Positions 56,897 through 64,000 of a stretch of 64,000 bases of DNA are shown here, piece by piece. A program made the position numbers and the translations under genes. Within the stretch, counting starts at the first letter, position 1. Each line of letters begins with the position of its first letter. The stretch is taken from positions 1 through 64,000 of the forward strand of contig JABHNB010000015.1 in assembly GCA_018694115.1 (NCBI GenBank). Reading direction: 5' to 3'. A model generated the notes under the pieces. It worked only from the letters and a program-made list of their open reading frames with translations. It ran no database searches and had not been told where the DNA came from. This DNA is from an archaeon (GTDB taxonomy: Archaea; Nanobdellota; Nanobdellia; Pacearchaeales; GW2011-AR1).

Positions 56897-57943
56897 TTAA
56901 TCTTCTTCAATCATCTCTTCGAATATTGCCTTAAACTTGTCTAGATCATCTGTGTTTACTCTTGCGCCTGTTGCGTGTTTATGTCCTCCGCCCCGAGCAC
57001 CTTCAAGTTGTTCAACTGCCTTGAGGGTCATCTCTCGAACATCCACTAAGTTCCCTCTGATTGAGAGATTTGCAAAACTACTATTTACATAGGCTACAAC
57101 GATGACCTTATTTGGGAATTCATAGCTTATTTGGTTTGCGAGGTTTGAACTTAGGCTTACATCCCCACTATATCTAAAGAAAATCATCTTTTCTTGAAAT
57201 TGATCTCTTGCTTTTTTTAGAATTGCTTGGTATTTTGTGTTTAATTCCATATAACGTCTTAGAATATGTCTCGTTGTGGAATTTTCTTCTAAGATATCCA
57301 TTGGGCCCTTTGCCTTTGACATGAAATGAATCATCTTTAGGACGTTTGTCGTTTTATCTTTTAGGGAGAAGTCGAGGATTCTTGCTATTTTTCCTATTTC
57401 TGTGCTAAAGAGAACATCGAATGGTGAATCTGGATCTGCTTTTCCTAATTCTGGAAATTTTTCTATAAATTCGTCGTAGAAATCTGGCATATAACAATCA
57501 CTTATGCATCCTATCACGGCGAGCCAGATATCCTGCGGTCTGTTCGCAATTTTGTGACAAAGATATGAGACTGGTTCATTTGTTTTATCGTTGTGAAATG
57601 GATTATAGTATGTGACGTTTTTGTTTGTTGGTGCTTCAACGTCATGGTGGTCTATCCAAACTATCGGAATATTATCTTGCTCAGCTCTTTCAAGAAATTC
57701 ATCAGAAATTCCCGGGATATCAAGTACAAAGATTGTGTCGGGTTTTAATTCGTCAACTTTTCTATAATAAACTTCTTCTACACTATGTGAGCCTTTTGCT
57801 GCAACGCCCTTTCCTCTGTCTAGGAATCTCTTTAGGAGAAGAAAACTTGTCAGGCCGTCATTATCGTTATCAAAGAAGAATAATGGGTTTTGTGAAGCTT
57901 CTAGGCGTTCTCTGATCTCTTGATTTTGTTCTGGTGTTAACAT
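56897..57943 (-). CDS. DHH-DHHA1 phosphoesterase, candidate c-di-AMP/oligonucleotide hydrolase
   Basis: A 348-residue phosphoesterase. Metal motifs: DNDNDGL (I, about 25-31), FVLDIPG (II), WIDHHD (III). The C-terminal DHHA1 motif is ARGGGHKHATGA. Domain order and size match stand-alone NrnA/DhhP/RecJ-like enzymes, some of which hydrolyse c-di-AMP or pApA; archaeal RecJ-like nucleases are an alternative. It lies 39 nt downstream of disA on the same strand, which favours c-di-AMP turnover. That function is inferred, not shown. Confidence 0.85.
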   Translation of the reverse strand: MLTPEQNQEIRERLEASQNPLFFFDNDNDGLTSFLLLKRFLDRGKGVAAKGSHSVEEVYYRKVDELKPDTIFVLDIPGISDEFLERAEQDNIPIVWIDHHDVEAPTNKNVTYYNPFHNDKTNEPVSYLCHKIANRPQDIWLAVIGCISDCYMPDFYDEFIEKFPELGKADPDSPFDVLFSTEIGKIARILDFSLKDKTTNVLKMIHFMSKAKGPMDILEENSTTRHILRRYMELNTKYQAILKKARDQFQEKMIFFRYSGDVSLSSNLANQISYEFPNKVIVVAYVNSSFANLSIRGNLVDVREMTLKAVEQLEGARGGGHKHATGARVNTDDLDKFKAIFEEMIEED

Positions 57944-57982
57944 ATCAGAAAGGAAAATAATTTAGTTTAAATGTCTTTGTTA

Positions 57983-59026
57983 TTAACAAACAACTTTCCC
58001 ATTTAAGATTTGTTCTCTTAGATGAGTTATTTCTTCTCTTATTGAAGCTGCACGGTTCTTTAAGATTGGTTCGAGATCTGCGGATTCTGATCCTAGAACC
58101 TGGGCGATACTGCCGAATTCATTAACAATTAATGAGATTTCTTTATCTGAAAGAGTTAGATGAGATAGGAACCGATATCCTCTTGGCGAGATATTTTCTT
58201 CAGGAGTTTTTTCCATGATTAATCTTGCGAGGGATTCTAGATCAAGGATTCCATCATAGCTTAAGTTTGATAGAAGAGTCTTCGTTCTTTTAAGAGTCAA
58301 ATTGCTATAGTCTCTTAAGATTTCACTTTCCCTCTTTTCAACATTTCTAATAAGCTCTCGGTATCTTGTACGCATGATGTTTCCTTCTTTTCCTAGTTCA
58401 GTGAAATCTCTTTTAACGGATTCTGAAATTTTTAGAATCATTTCTGCCCTTTGGATTACTTGACATGCATCACTTACTGAGACTAATTCGGACATTTCTA
58501 AAACATTAAGATCTCCGAGGATTTGATCGAAAGCTTCTCTGTGCTTTTCAAGAACTTGAAGAGTTGAACTTAGATTTCTTAAAAGTTCGTCAGAGGATTT
58601 TAGGAAGTATCTTGATTGGTTGTGGTAAAGCGTTGTTTTTTTACGTCTTTCTGAAACTGCAATTGCAAATGTACTTGCTTGTTTTGCCGATCTTTCAGCG
58701 GCTTTATGCCTTGTTCCAGTTTCGGTTGTATGGATGGAGACATCTGGATTGATTAGAACATTTGCAAATAGAATCCTCTTAAGATCTGATGAAACGATTA
58801 TTGCTCCGTCCATTTTGCAAAGCTCAAAAAGTTTTTGTGGAGTGAATCTACAGTTTATTCGGAATCCACCCTCAATTACCGATTGGTTGTGTAATTCTGG
58901 TGCATCAAAGATGATTAGGGCACCTAGGCCTGATCTTACTAGATCATCAATTACTGTTCTTAGTGCACTACCTGGAGAAACTTTCTTAAGATAATCTATC
59001 ATAGTTTTTTCTTTCTCTGGTGTCAT
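57983..59026 (-). CDS. disA: DNA integrity scanning diadenylate cyclase, bacterial-type DisA
   Basis: Makes c-di-AMP from two ATP. The DAC domain (about 10-145) shows GGFRINCRFTPQKLFELCKMDGAII, with the DGA motif at 73-75, and TETGTRHKAAERSAKQ, where RHR is RHK. A linker helix domain (about 150-280, VIQRAEMILKI) and a C-terminal HhH-like domain (about 285-345) complete the DisA layout. Archaea with c-di-AMP usually have DacZ, a different architecture. A TATA-like AAATTATAAATACT lies 25 bp upstream. It is followed by the DHH phosphoesterase gene. Confidence 0.88.
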   Translation of the reverse strand: MTPEKEKTMIDYLKKVSPGSALRTVIDDLVRSGLGALIIFDAPELHNQSVIEGGFRINCRFTPQKLFELCKMDGAIIVSSDLKRILFANVLINPDVSIHTTETGTRHKAAERSAKQASTFAIAVSERRKKTTLYHNQSRYFLKSSDELLRNLSSTLQVLEKHREAFDQILGDLNVLEMSELVSVSDACQVIQRAEMILKISESVKRDFTELGKEGNIMRTRYRELIRNVEKRESEILRDYSNLTLKRTKTLLSNLSYDGILDLESLARLIMEKTPEENISPRGYRFLSHLTLSDKEISLIVNEFGSIAQVLGSESADLEPILKNRAASIREEITHLREQILNGKVVC

Positions 59027-59120
59027 GCTTAAAAAAAGTCAAACTAGTATTTATAATTTTATGTGTAATTTTGAGAATTTGTTGGATAATCTTATAAACT
59101 CCATAGTTTGTTATATTTTT

Positions 59121-59312
59121 ATGGCAATTGAAGGTTCTTTTAAGAATGATTGTAGGAATCAGAGAAATAATCCACTTTATGTTCCCCAAGCAGTTATGGA
59201 TGGTAGATGTTCTCCAGAGTATGGGACGAAAGTTGTTAATTATGTCGAAGAGGGTTTAAGGAGAAGGGTTGGAAGATTTCTTCTTTCTTCGATGGATGCT
59301 CTTCTTGGATAA
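59121..59312 (+). CDS. small hypothetical protein
   Basis: The start is placed at ATG 59121 (MAIEGSFKNDCR), 25 bp after CTTATAAACT; the tracked ORF's first 32 codons cover the disA promoter region. A 63-residue protein with two cysteines and a C-terminal basic amphipathic helix (GLRRRVGRFLLSSM). Not recognised. Confidence 0.5.
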   Translation: MAIEGSFKNDCRNQRNNPLYVPQAVMDGRCSPEYGTKVVNYVEEGLRRRVGRFLLSSMDALLG

Positions 59313-59342
59313 TCTTATAAATTAGGATTGTTATTTTGTTTC

Positions 59343-59816
59343 ATGGATAAATATGTTGAAAAATATCAGAAAATTGTTAATGATCTGATCAAAAAAAGTT
59401 TTCCTGAATTGAAGGGAAAAAGAATCTATGTTTCTGAGGCTTCTAGCAAGGTTAGTGAAAAATGTTCTGCAGTTAATTATTATTTTATTTGGGTTTCTTT
59501 CATTAAGGTAAGTCAAAAACTAAGAAAATACTCTGACTCTGAATTGAAAGGGATCCTTGCTCATGAACTTGGACATGGTCTTCGTTTTGAAAACTGTAAC
59601 TTTATTGGAAAACTTTGGAAGGGTTTTAGATATATGACCTCGAGAAAAGCTCGAACTATTGAGGAGAACGCTTGTGATAAGATTTCAGTTGAAAGAGGTT
59701 ATGGTCGTGGGCTTTCATCTGTTAAGGTTAAGCGAAGGAAGAAGGGAAAATATGCTAAATGTTACATGTCTGCCGAGGAAGTTAGAGATTATGCTAAGGA
59801 GATTGGGAAATGGTAA
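59343..59816 (+). CDS. M48-like zinc metalloprotease domain protein
   Basis: The start is placed at ATG 59343 (MDKYVEKYQ), 25 bp after CTTATAAAT. The gluzincin motif HELGH is at about residues 77-81 (LAHELGHGLRF), with a later acidic EENACD that could supply the third zinc ligand, as in M48 peptidases. 157 residues, no membrane helix, so a minimal cytoplasmic form. It overlaps kae1 by 7 nt, so the two are translationally coupled. Confidence 0.78.
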   Translation: MDKYVEKYQKIVNDLIKKSFPELKGKRIYVSEASSKVSEKCSAVNYYFIWVSFIKVSQKLRKYSDSELKGILAHELGHGLRFENCNFIGKLWKGFRYMTSRKARTIEENACDKISVERGYGRGLSSVKVKRRKKGKYAKCYMSAEEVRDYAKEIGKW

Positions 59817-60817
59817 ATAAAAAATACGTCCTAGGAATAGAATCAACAGCTCACACATTTGGAGTCGCTGTTGTAGACGATAAGGGAAAGATTCTTTCAA
59901 ATGAGAAGGATAGTTATACAACTGAAAGTGGTGGAATGATCCCTATGGAAGTTCGGGCACATCATGCGCAGGTTGGAGATAAGGTTTTTGATGCTGCGCT
60001 TGAGAAGGCGGGGATTTCGGAGGACGAGATTATTGCGGTTGCTCTTTCAAATGCTCCTGGGCTTGCGCCTTGTTTGCTTGAGGGAATGGCTTTTGCTAAG
60101 AAAGTTGCTAAGAGATTGGATGTTCCGATTGTTCCGATTAATCATTGTATTGCTCATTTGGAGATTGGAAGTTCTGTCGGGGCAAAGGACCCTGTGATGC
60201 TTTATGCTTCTGGGGCGAATACTCAGGTGATTGCATATGAGGCGGGGAAGTATCGGGTTTTTGGAGAGACACTTGATTTGGGTGTTGGGAATTTTATTGA
60301 TACATTCGCTAGATTTGCCGGGCTCGGATTTCCGGGAGGACCGAAAATTCAGAAGTTGGCTGAGGCTTGTAAGAATAAGGATGAGTTGATTGAGTTGCCG
60401 TATTCGATTAAGGGGATGGATGTTGCTTTTTCGGGGTTGCAGACTAAGTTGAAGAATTTTTTGGATAAGAAAACCTATACGATTGAGGAGTTGAGTTATT
60501 CTATGCAAGAGCATGTTTTTGGGATGTTGGTTGAGGCTGCTGAAAGGGCTTTGGCGCATACTGGGAAGAAGGAGTTGTTGCTTGGTGGTGGAGTTGCTTG
60601 TAATTCGAGGTTACAGGAAATGTGTAGGATAATGTGTGAGGAGAGGGGTTGTAAATTGTTTGTACCAGATTTTTCTTTGTTGGTGGATAATGCTGGGATG
60701 ATTGGATATTTGGGTTTGAAGATGTTTAAAGCTGGTTTGGGTGAAAAAGATTTGGATAAAATTGATATTGCACCTAGGGAAAGGACTGATGATGTTGAGG
60801 TTAGTTGGAAGAAGTAA
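59810..60817 (+). CDS. kae1: Kae1, catalytic subunit of the t6A tRNA-modifying KEOPS complex
   Basis: Transfers threonylcarbamoyl to A37 of ANN-decoding tRNAs. The ASKHA-fold family shows GIESTAHTFGVAVV at the N-terminus, HHAQV (about 44-48, metal histidine), NHCIAHLEIG, GVGNFIDTFARFAGLGFPGG and LGGGVACNSRLQEM. 335 residues, without a fused Bud32 kinase domain. It overlaps the metalloprotease gene and, tail to tail by 17 nt, the kinase-like gene. Confidence 0.95.
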   Translation: MVNKKYVLGIESTAHTFGVAVVDDKGKILSNEKDSYTTESGGMIPMEVRAHHAQVGDKVFDAALEKAGISEDEIIAVALSNAPGLAPCLLEGMAFAKKVAKRLDVPIVPINHCIAHLEIGSSVGAKDPVMLYASGANTQVIAYEAGKYRVFGETLDLGVGNFIDTFARFAGLGFPGGPKIQKLAEACKNKDELIELPYSIKGMDVAFSGLQTKLKNFLDKKTYTIEELSYSMQEHVFGMLVEAAERALAHTGKKELLLGGGVACNSRLQEMCRIMCEERGCKLFVPDFSLLVDNAGMIGYLGLKMFKAGLGEKDLDKIDIAPRERTDDVEVSWKK

Positions 60818-61364
60818 TTTCGGGCATGACTGTTCTGAGGATACAGTCTATATTATATTCTAGGTCCTTAAGTGTTGTATTATTTTTGAGTCTGTAATCT
60901 GCCATTCTCATACATTCTTGGACCCTCATCGTGTTTGGTCCAGAGTTTTCTAGTCTGTCATGTCGAATAAATTCTTCAAGGCTTGCGGCTTCGGGGAATT
61001 TCCCTCTTGACTTTGCTCTTTCAAATCTTAATCTTGTCTCTGCATCAATTGCTAATAGGATTAGGTGGGAATTACTTCTTAGATATTCTATTTGTGCGAC
61101 TTGTCTCATGCCTGTTATGATGCCCAGACTTTCTATTTGTGCTAAGTGAACTCTTGCACTATAATCTTCTCCCTTTTCTTTTGCGAAGATTGGTGAAAAT
61201 TTTGTGATTTCTTCTCTTGTTGGTGAGATCCCTCTTTGTCGTGCAGCTTCTATAATTGGTCCACTAATTTCAAATAGGGGAACTTCTAGCTTTTTAGAGA
61301 TGTATTTGCCTGCATGATCTTTTCCTGATGCGATTGTTCCAGTTATTCCGATAACATTTTTCAT
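60801..61364 (-). CDS. P-loop kinase, dephospho-CoA kinase/adenylate kinase-like
   Basis: A 187-residue P-loop protein with Walker A GTIASGKDHAG (about 8-18). It has the general NMP-kinase layout (LLAIDAETRLRFERAKSRG), close to archaeal proteins annotated as dephospho-CoA kinase-like or AAA-type. The substrate is uncertain. Confidence 0.72.
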   Translation of the reverse strand: MKNVIGITGTIASGKDHAGKYISKKLEVPLFEISGPIIEAARQRGISPTREEITKFSPIFAKEKGEDYSARVHLAQIESLGIITGMRQVAQIEYLRSNSHLILLAIDAETRLRFERAKSRGKFPEAASLEEFIRHDRLENSGPNTMRVQECMRMADYRLKNNTTLKDLEYNIDCILRTVMPEITSSN

Positions 61365-61450
61365 GAAACTTGGGAGAAATGGGTGTTTAAATTAATTTAT
61401 GTCCCAGAGTAGCAACCTTTAAATACCCAAATTCAAACTAAATTATACCA

Positions 61451-61516
61451 ATGAAGGTAAATCCTGAGGGTTACTTCTTGGAATTAAACAAAACGAAAAA
61501 ATCACAAAAATGGTAA
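61451..61516 (+). CDS. 21-codon leader ORF overlapping the L7Ae start
   Basis: ATG 61451 lies about 26 bp after CTTTAAATAC, at the predicted transcript start. The ORF (MKVNPEGYFLELNK...) ends TGG TAA at 61514-61516, just past the L7Ae ATG at 61510, so ribosomes finishing it could restart on L7Ae. There is no Shine-Dalgarno site before L7Ae. Role as a leader peptide or chance ORF is open. Confidence 0.45.
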   Translation: MKVNPEGYFLELNKTKKSQKW

Positions 61517-61806
61517 CCACATATGATATTGTCGAGAAAGCAGCCAAAACCGGACAGGTTGACAAAGGCGTTAACGAAGTGACTAAGGCCGTCGAGAGAG
61601 GCGTAGCTAAATTAGTTGTCGTTGCATCTGATGTTGATCCTAGGGAGTTGACACAGCACTTACCCATCCTCTGTAATGAGAAGGAAATTAAGTTTGCTGA
61701 AGTTGATTCACGAGAGAAGTTAGGAATTTCTGTCGGAATTAGCCGACCAACTGCTGCTGTTGCTGTCGTCGAAGTTGGCGAAGCTAAACTTGATCTCTTA
61801 AAGTAA
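61510..61806 (+). CDS. rpl7ae: ribosomal protein L7Ae
   Basis: K-turn RNA-binding protein of the large subunit, box C/D sRNPs and archaeal RNase P. The family signature is clear: VDKGVNEVTKAVERGVAKLVVVASDVDP and HLPILCNEKEI. At 98 residues, it is about 15-20 shorter at the N-terminus than usual. Upstream there is a 59-nt leader with a 21-codon ORF; L7Ae binding a K-turn in its own leader is known in some archaea. First gene of the L7Ae-S28e-L24e operon. Confidence 0.95.
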   Translation: MVTTYDIVEKAAKTGQVDKGVNEVTKAVERGVAKLVVVASDVDPRELTQHLPILCNEKEIKFAEVDSREKLGISVGISRPTAAVAVVEVGEAKLDLLK

Positions 61807-61832
61807 TTTATTCGTTTTATTGAAAGACAAAG

Positions 61833-62138
61833 ATGGCAAAAGAACAGAAGAAACAAGAAAGTAAGCAGCAGAAAAAAGCTGGCGGATCTAAGGGTTCGGA
61901 GAAATTGACAGAGGAGGGAGCAGTTCCCGCAATTGTTGAGGCAGTTATGGGTAGAACTGGAACAAGAGGAGAGATTACGCAAGTTAGATGCAGAATTCTT
62001 CAAGGTAAAAATATGGGTAAATCTATGAGACGAAATGTTCGTGGACCTATAAAGAAAAGAGATATTTTGATGTTAAGAGAAACAGAAATTGAAGCACGTA
62101 GAATTTTTAAGAAAATAAACAAAGGGAGCCAGAGTTAA
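61833..62138 (+). CDS. rps28e: ribosomal protein S28e
   Basis: Small-subunit protein of archaea and eukaryotes. The conserved core is GRTGTRGEITQVRCRIL and the ending DILMLRETEIEARRI. The N-terminus has about 30 extra, lysine- and glutamine-rich residues (EQKKQESKQQKKAGGSKG), another example of the lysine-rich extensions in this genome. It lies between L7Ae and L24e, the standard archaeal order. Confidence 0.94.
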   Translation: MAKEQKKQESKQQKKAGGSKGSEKLTEEGAVPAIVEAVMGRTGTRGEITQVRCRILQGKNMGKSMRRNVRGPIKKRDILMLRETEIEARRIFKKINKGSQS

Positions 62139-62139
62139 C

Positions 62140-62355
62140 ATGCCAGTTTGTTCATTTTGTAAAAAGGGATACGAATTTCCTAAGGGAACTACAGTAATTC
62201 AGAAATCTGGGGATGTTAGATACTATTGTTCTTCTAAATGTAGAAAGAATTCTGAGATGGGTAGACTTACTAAGAAGGTAAAATGGATTCGGAAATCCGA
62301 TGTTGTTAAGGCTGAGAAGGCAAAGAGAGATGCTTCAAGAGCTGCTAAAAAGTAG
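62140..62355 (+). CDS. rpl24e: ribosomal protein L24e
   Basis: Large-subunit Zn protein. The zinc ligands are CSFC (4-7) and CSSKC (about 30-34), and the signature is KKVKWIRKS. 71 residues, normal. It starts 1 nt after the S28e stop, so the two are coupled. The ndk gene often found next in archaea is absent. Confidence 0.94.
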   Translation: MPVCSFCKKGYEFPKGTTVIQKSGDVRYYCSSKCRKNSEMGRLTKKVKWIRKSDVVKAEKAKRDASRAAKK

Positions 62356-62412
62356 GGGTCGTATATTCTCGAGTGCAATAGTTTTTATAAAGCTAAAAGT
62401 TGAATTTTTTTT

Positions 62413-63219
62413 ATGAGAAAGGTCGGAATTATCGGGGGAGTTGGTCCCGAAGCATCGAATAAGTTTTGTGAGCTTTTAATTAAAAATACTCCTGCAAGAA
62501 GTGATCAAGACAATATACCCTTCATTCATTTTTGTAATCCTCAAATTCCCGATAGAACAGATTTTATTCTTGGACAAGGTGAAAGTCCTGTCAATTCCTT
62601 GATTGAAACTGCTACAACTCTTGTAGGTGCTGGAGCGGATTTTTTGGTTATTCCATGTAATACTGCACATCACTTTTTACGTGAAGTTCAGAAAAATGTT
62701 TCTGTTCCAATTGTAGATATGACTAAAATTTTGGTTAAGAACGTATTATCGGATAATCTTCAGATAAATAAGATTGGAATTTTGGCTACTACGGGAAGTA
62801 TCGAAGCAGGAATCTACCAAAATTACTTTGAGAGTCTTGGTATAGGGAGTATTTTGCCAAGTATGGAAGATCAGAAGGACTTGGTGATGGGAGCTATTTA
62901 TGGAGATCATGGAATTAAGGCTGGAAGGAAACTTATCCCTAAGAAGTTATTGAGGCGAGCTGCAGAAAAGCTTATCGCGGAAGGTGCGGAGGCTATTATT
63001 CTTGGATGTACCGAAATACCCCTTGTATTAAAGCAAAGAGATTTTGATATTAGATTATATGATCCTATGGATCTTACTGCTAAGGAGATTGTGAGATACA
63101 GTGGAAAGTGTCCTGCAAAGGACATTATTAGTGTACAGTTCGTTTTAGAAGATTTTGCGGAGAGTCTTGGTAGGACATTTGAACATAGAAGGGGCGTTGG
63201 TGGGGGGGTTACTATTTAA
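62413..63219 (+). CDS. aspartate/glutamate racemase family protein
   Basis: A 268-residue racemase with the two catalytic cysteines in PCNTAHHF (about 80) and LGCTEIPL (about 197), and the N-terminal GIIGGVGPEA. It interconverts L- and D-aspartate or a related acid. A TATA-like TTTTATAAAG lies 25 bp upstream. The stop overlaps the next ATG by 1 nt (TAATG), coupling it to an ATP-grasp ligase. Confidence 0.9.
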   Translation: MRKVGIIGGVGPEASNKFCELLIKNTPARSDQDNIPFIHFCNPQIPDRTDFILGQGESPVNSLIETATTLVGAGADFLVIPCNTAHHFLREVQKNVSVPIVDMTKILVKNVLSDNLQINKIGILATTGSIEAGIYQNYFESLGIGSILPSMEDQKDLVMGAIYGDHGIKAGRKLIPKKLLRRAAEKLIAEGAEAIILGCTEIPLVLKQRDFDIRLYDPMDLTAKEIVRYSGKCPAKDIISVQFVLEDFAESLGRTFEHRRGVGGGVTI

Positions 63220-64000
63220 TGAATGTAGGAATTTTACATCATGATTTGGAGCATCAGGAAGAATATTTGATTAAAAGACTTAAAGATGCAGGATTTGATT
63301 CTTCCCTGGTAGATGTTAGAAAGACTTCTGCCAAAAAACTATCCAAGTTTAATTTTATTTTAAATAGAGTTTTTGCAAGTGTCGCTAATCGAGATTGTAA
63401 ATCAAATAATAGAACTCTTAAATTATTAAAAAAAATTGAAGAATTGGGAGTTAAATGTATTAATTCCCATTATGCGACTAGATGTGATTACGATAAGTTT
63501 TTTTCTGGAGAGGTTTTAGAATCTAAGGGTATTAGGACTCCAAAAACATTGTTAATTAAACATAAGCAGGATATTGGTCGTGTTGAAGATTTTGTTAGCG
63601 TAGTGGGTCTTCCAGTAATTGTTAAGAGAAATATGGGTGGCAGGGCAGTCAATCTTATTAAGGCAGATAATCTTAATGAAGCAATTTCCTTCCTGGAAGA
63701 AGAAATTACCAATCCTGATGAACAATATTGTGAGGGATATATTGTTCAAGAGTATGTTGAATCTGCTTTAGATCACGACTATCGAATTTCTGTTATTGGG
63801 GGAGACATCGCTTTTGGAATTACTCGTTCCTTAGTTCCTAAGAATGAAAATGAGGCCCCGTGGATTGCTAGTGCAAGTAATGGGTCGGTAGTTAAATCAA
63901 TTGATGAGAATATTCCGGATGATGTTGCAGAGATTGCACTAAATTCTACAAAGGCAATTAAGGCAAGCCTTAATGAGGTAGATATTCTAATTTCTAAGGA
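63219..64000 (+). CDS. RimK-like ATP-grasp ligase (3' partial)
   Basis: Not in the ORF track because it runs off the window without a stop (about 260 codons visible). The start is ATG 63219, overlapping the racemase stop. The N-terminal pre-ATP-grasp domain (VGILHHDLEHQEEYLI) is followed by an ATP-grasp core: SKGIRTPKTLLI, GLPVIVKRNMGGRAVNLI and YIVQEYVES...DYRISVIGG, as in RimK/LysX/D-Ala ligases. These form amide or peptide bonds with ATP. Coupling to a racemase suggests that a D-amino acid may be joined to an acceptor; inferred. Confidence 0.8.
   Translation, partial: MNVGILHHDLEHQEEYLIKRLKDAGFDSSLVDVRKTSAKKLSKFNFILNRVFASVANRDCKSNNRTLKLLKKIEELGVKCINSHYATRCDYDKFFSGEVLESKGIRTPKTLLIKHKQDIGRVEDFVSVVGLPVIVKRNMGGRAVNLIKADNLNEAISFLEEEITNPDEQYCEGYIVQEYVESALDHDYRISVIGGDIAFGITRSLVPKNENEAPWIASASNGSVVKSIDENIPDDVAEIALNSTKAIKASLNEVDILISK

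Noticed and set aside
1-64000. Insertion sequences, prophage genes, rRNA genes or replication origin
   Set aside because: No transposase, integrase, phage structural gene, rRNA or Orc1/Cdc6 gene was found. No gene-free stretch exceeds about 300 bases; the largest gap, 44447-44824, holds tRNA-Glu and the GC-rich patch.

Overview
This AT-rich window almost certainly comes from a DPANN archaeon of the Nanoarchaeota type (Woesearchaeales/Pacearchaeales-like). Archaeal markers include L7Ae, S28e, L24e, TFE, Kae1, FEN1, family B DNA polymerase, archaeal CCA-adding enzyme, NreA, deoxyhypusine synthase, archaeal-type ProRS and an intron-containing tRNA-Glu. Most genes have a TATA-like box about 25 bp before the ATG, so most transcripts look leaderless; some genes inside operons instead have Shine-Dalgarno sites of the GGAGG or GGTGAT type. 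Several genes look bacterial in origin: MetK, short AlaRS, LeuRS, DisA, a PEP-CTERM protein, and NadD/NrtR-like proteins.

Layout. 1-5.2 kb: cell-surface proteins (PEP-CTERM, LamG, PKD). 5.2-11.4 kb: a GTPase / DUF2073 / Zn-ribbon set interleaved with three pilin-like beta-helix genes. 11.4-21 kb: CCA enzyme, metK divergent from an XRE-CBS regulator, TrmB regulator, signal peptidase, presenilin-like protease, PolB and FEN1. 21-27.7 kb: two RelE-type toxin-antitoxin pairs flanking a cluster of related multi-pass membrane proteins. 27.7-34.8 kb: NreA, then an NAD salvage island (NrtR-like regulator, PncC, radical SAM, NadD, Nudix, NadE, PncA, PncB). 34.8-38 kb: SpoIIM-like protein, rhomboid, TFE with a lysine-rich tail, coiled-coil pair. 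38-46.6 kb: AlaRS, DUF1003, LeuRS, tRNA-Glu, ProRS. 46.6-53.8 kb: LOG protein, uridine kinase-like protein, M18 peptidase, then an RHH / SNF2 helicase / repeat protein / multi-zinc-finger locus. 53.8-59 kb: SpeD-deoxyhypusine synthase operon, a frameshifted SpeD-methyltransferase fusion, and a DisA + DHH phosphoesterase pair. 59-64 kb: metalloprotease-Kae1, ribosomal proteins, and a racemase coupled to an ATP-grasp ligase that runs off the window.

Most noteworthy. (a) A leaderless 18-codon ORF with eight leucines begins the transcript leading to leuS, and a 13-codon ORF with two CCC proline codons begins the proS transcript. In both, a small inverted repeat overlaps the stop codon. This suggests leader-peptide control of aminoacyl-tRNA synthetases in an archaeon. 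(b) A candidate c-di-AMP module: bacterial-type DisA next to a DHH-DHHA1 phosphoesterase. (c) The NAD salvage island with a degenerate-Nudix regulator and a perfect palindrome in the pncB promoter. (d) The SNF2 / zinc-finger locus, whose two main genes share a 21-bp promoter element. All functions are read from sequence and memory of protein families; no searches were run.
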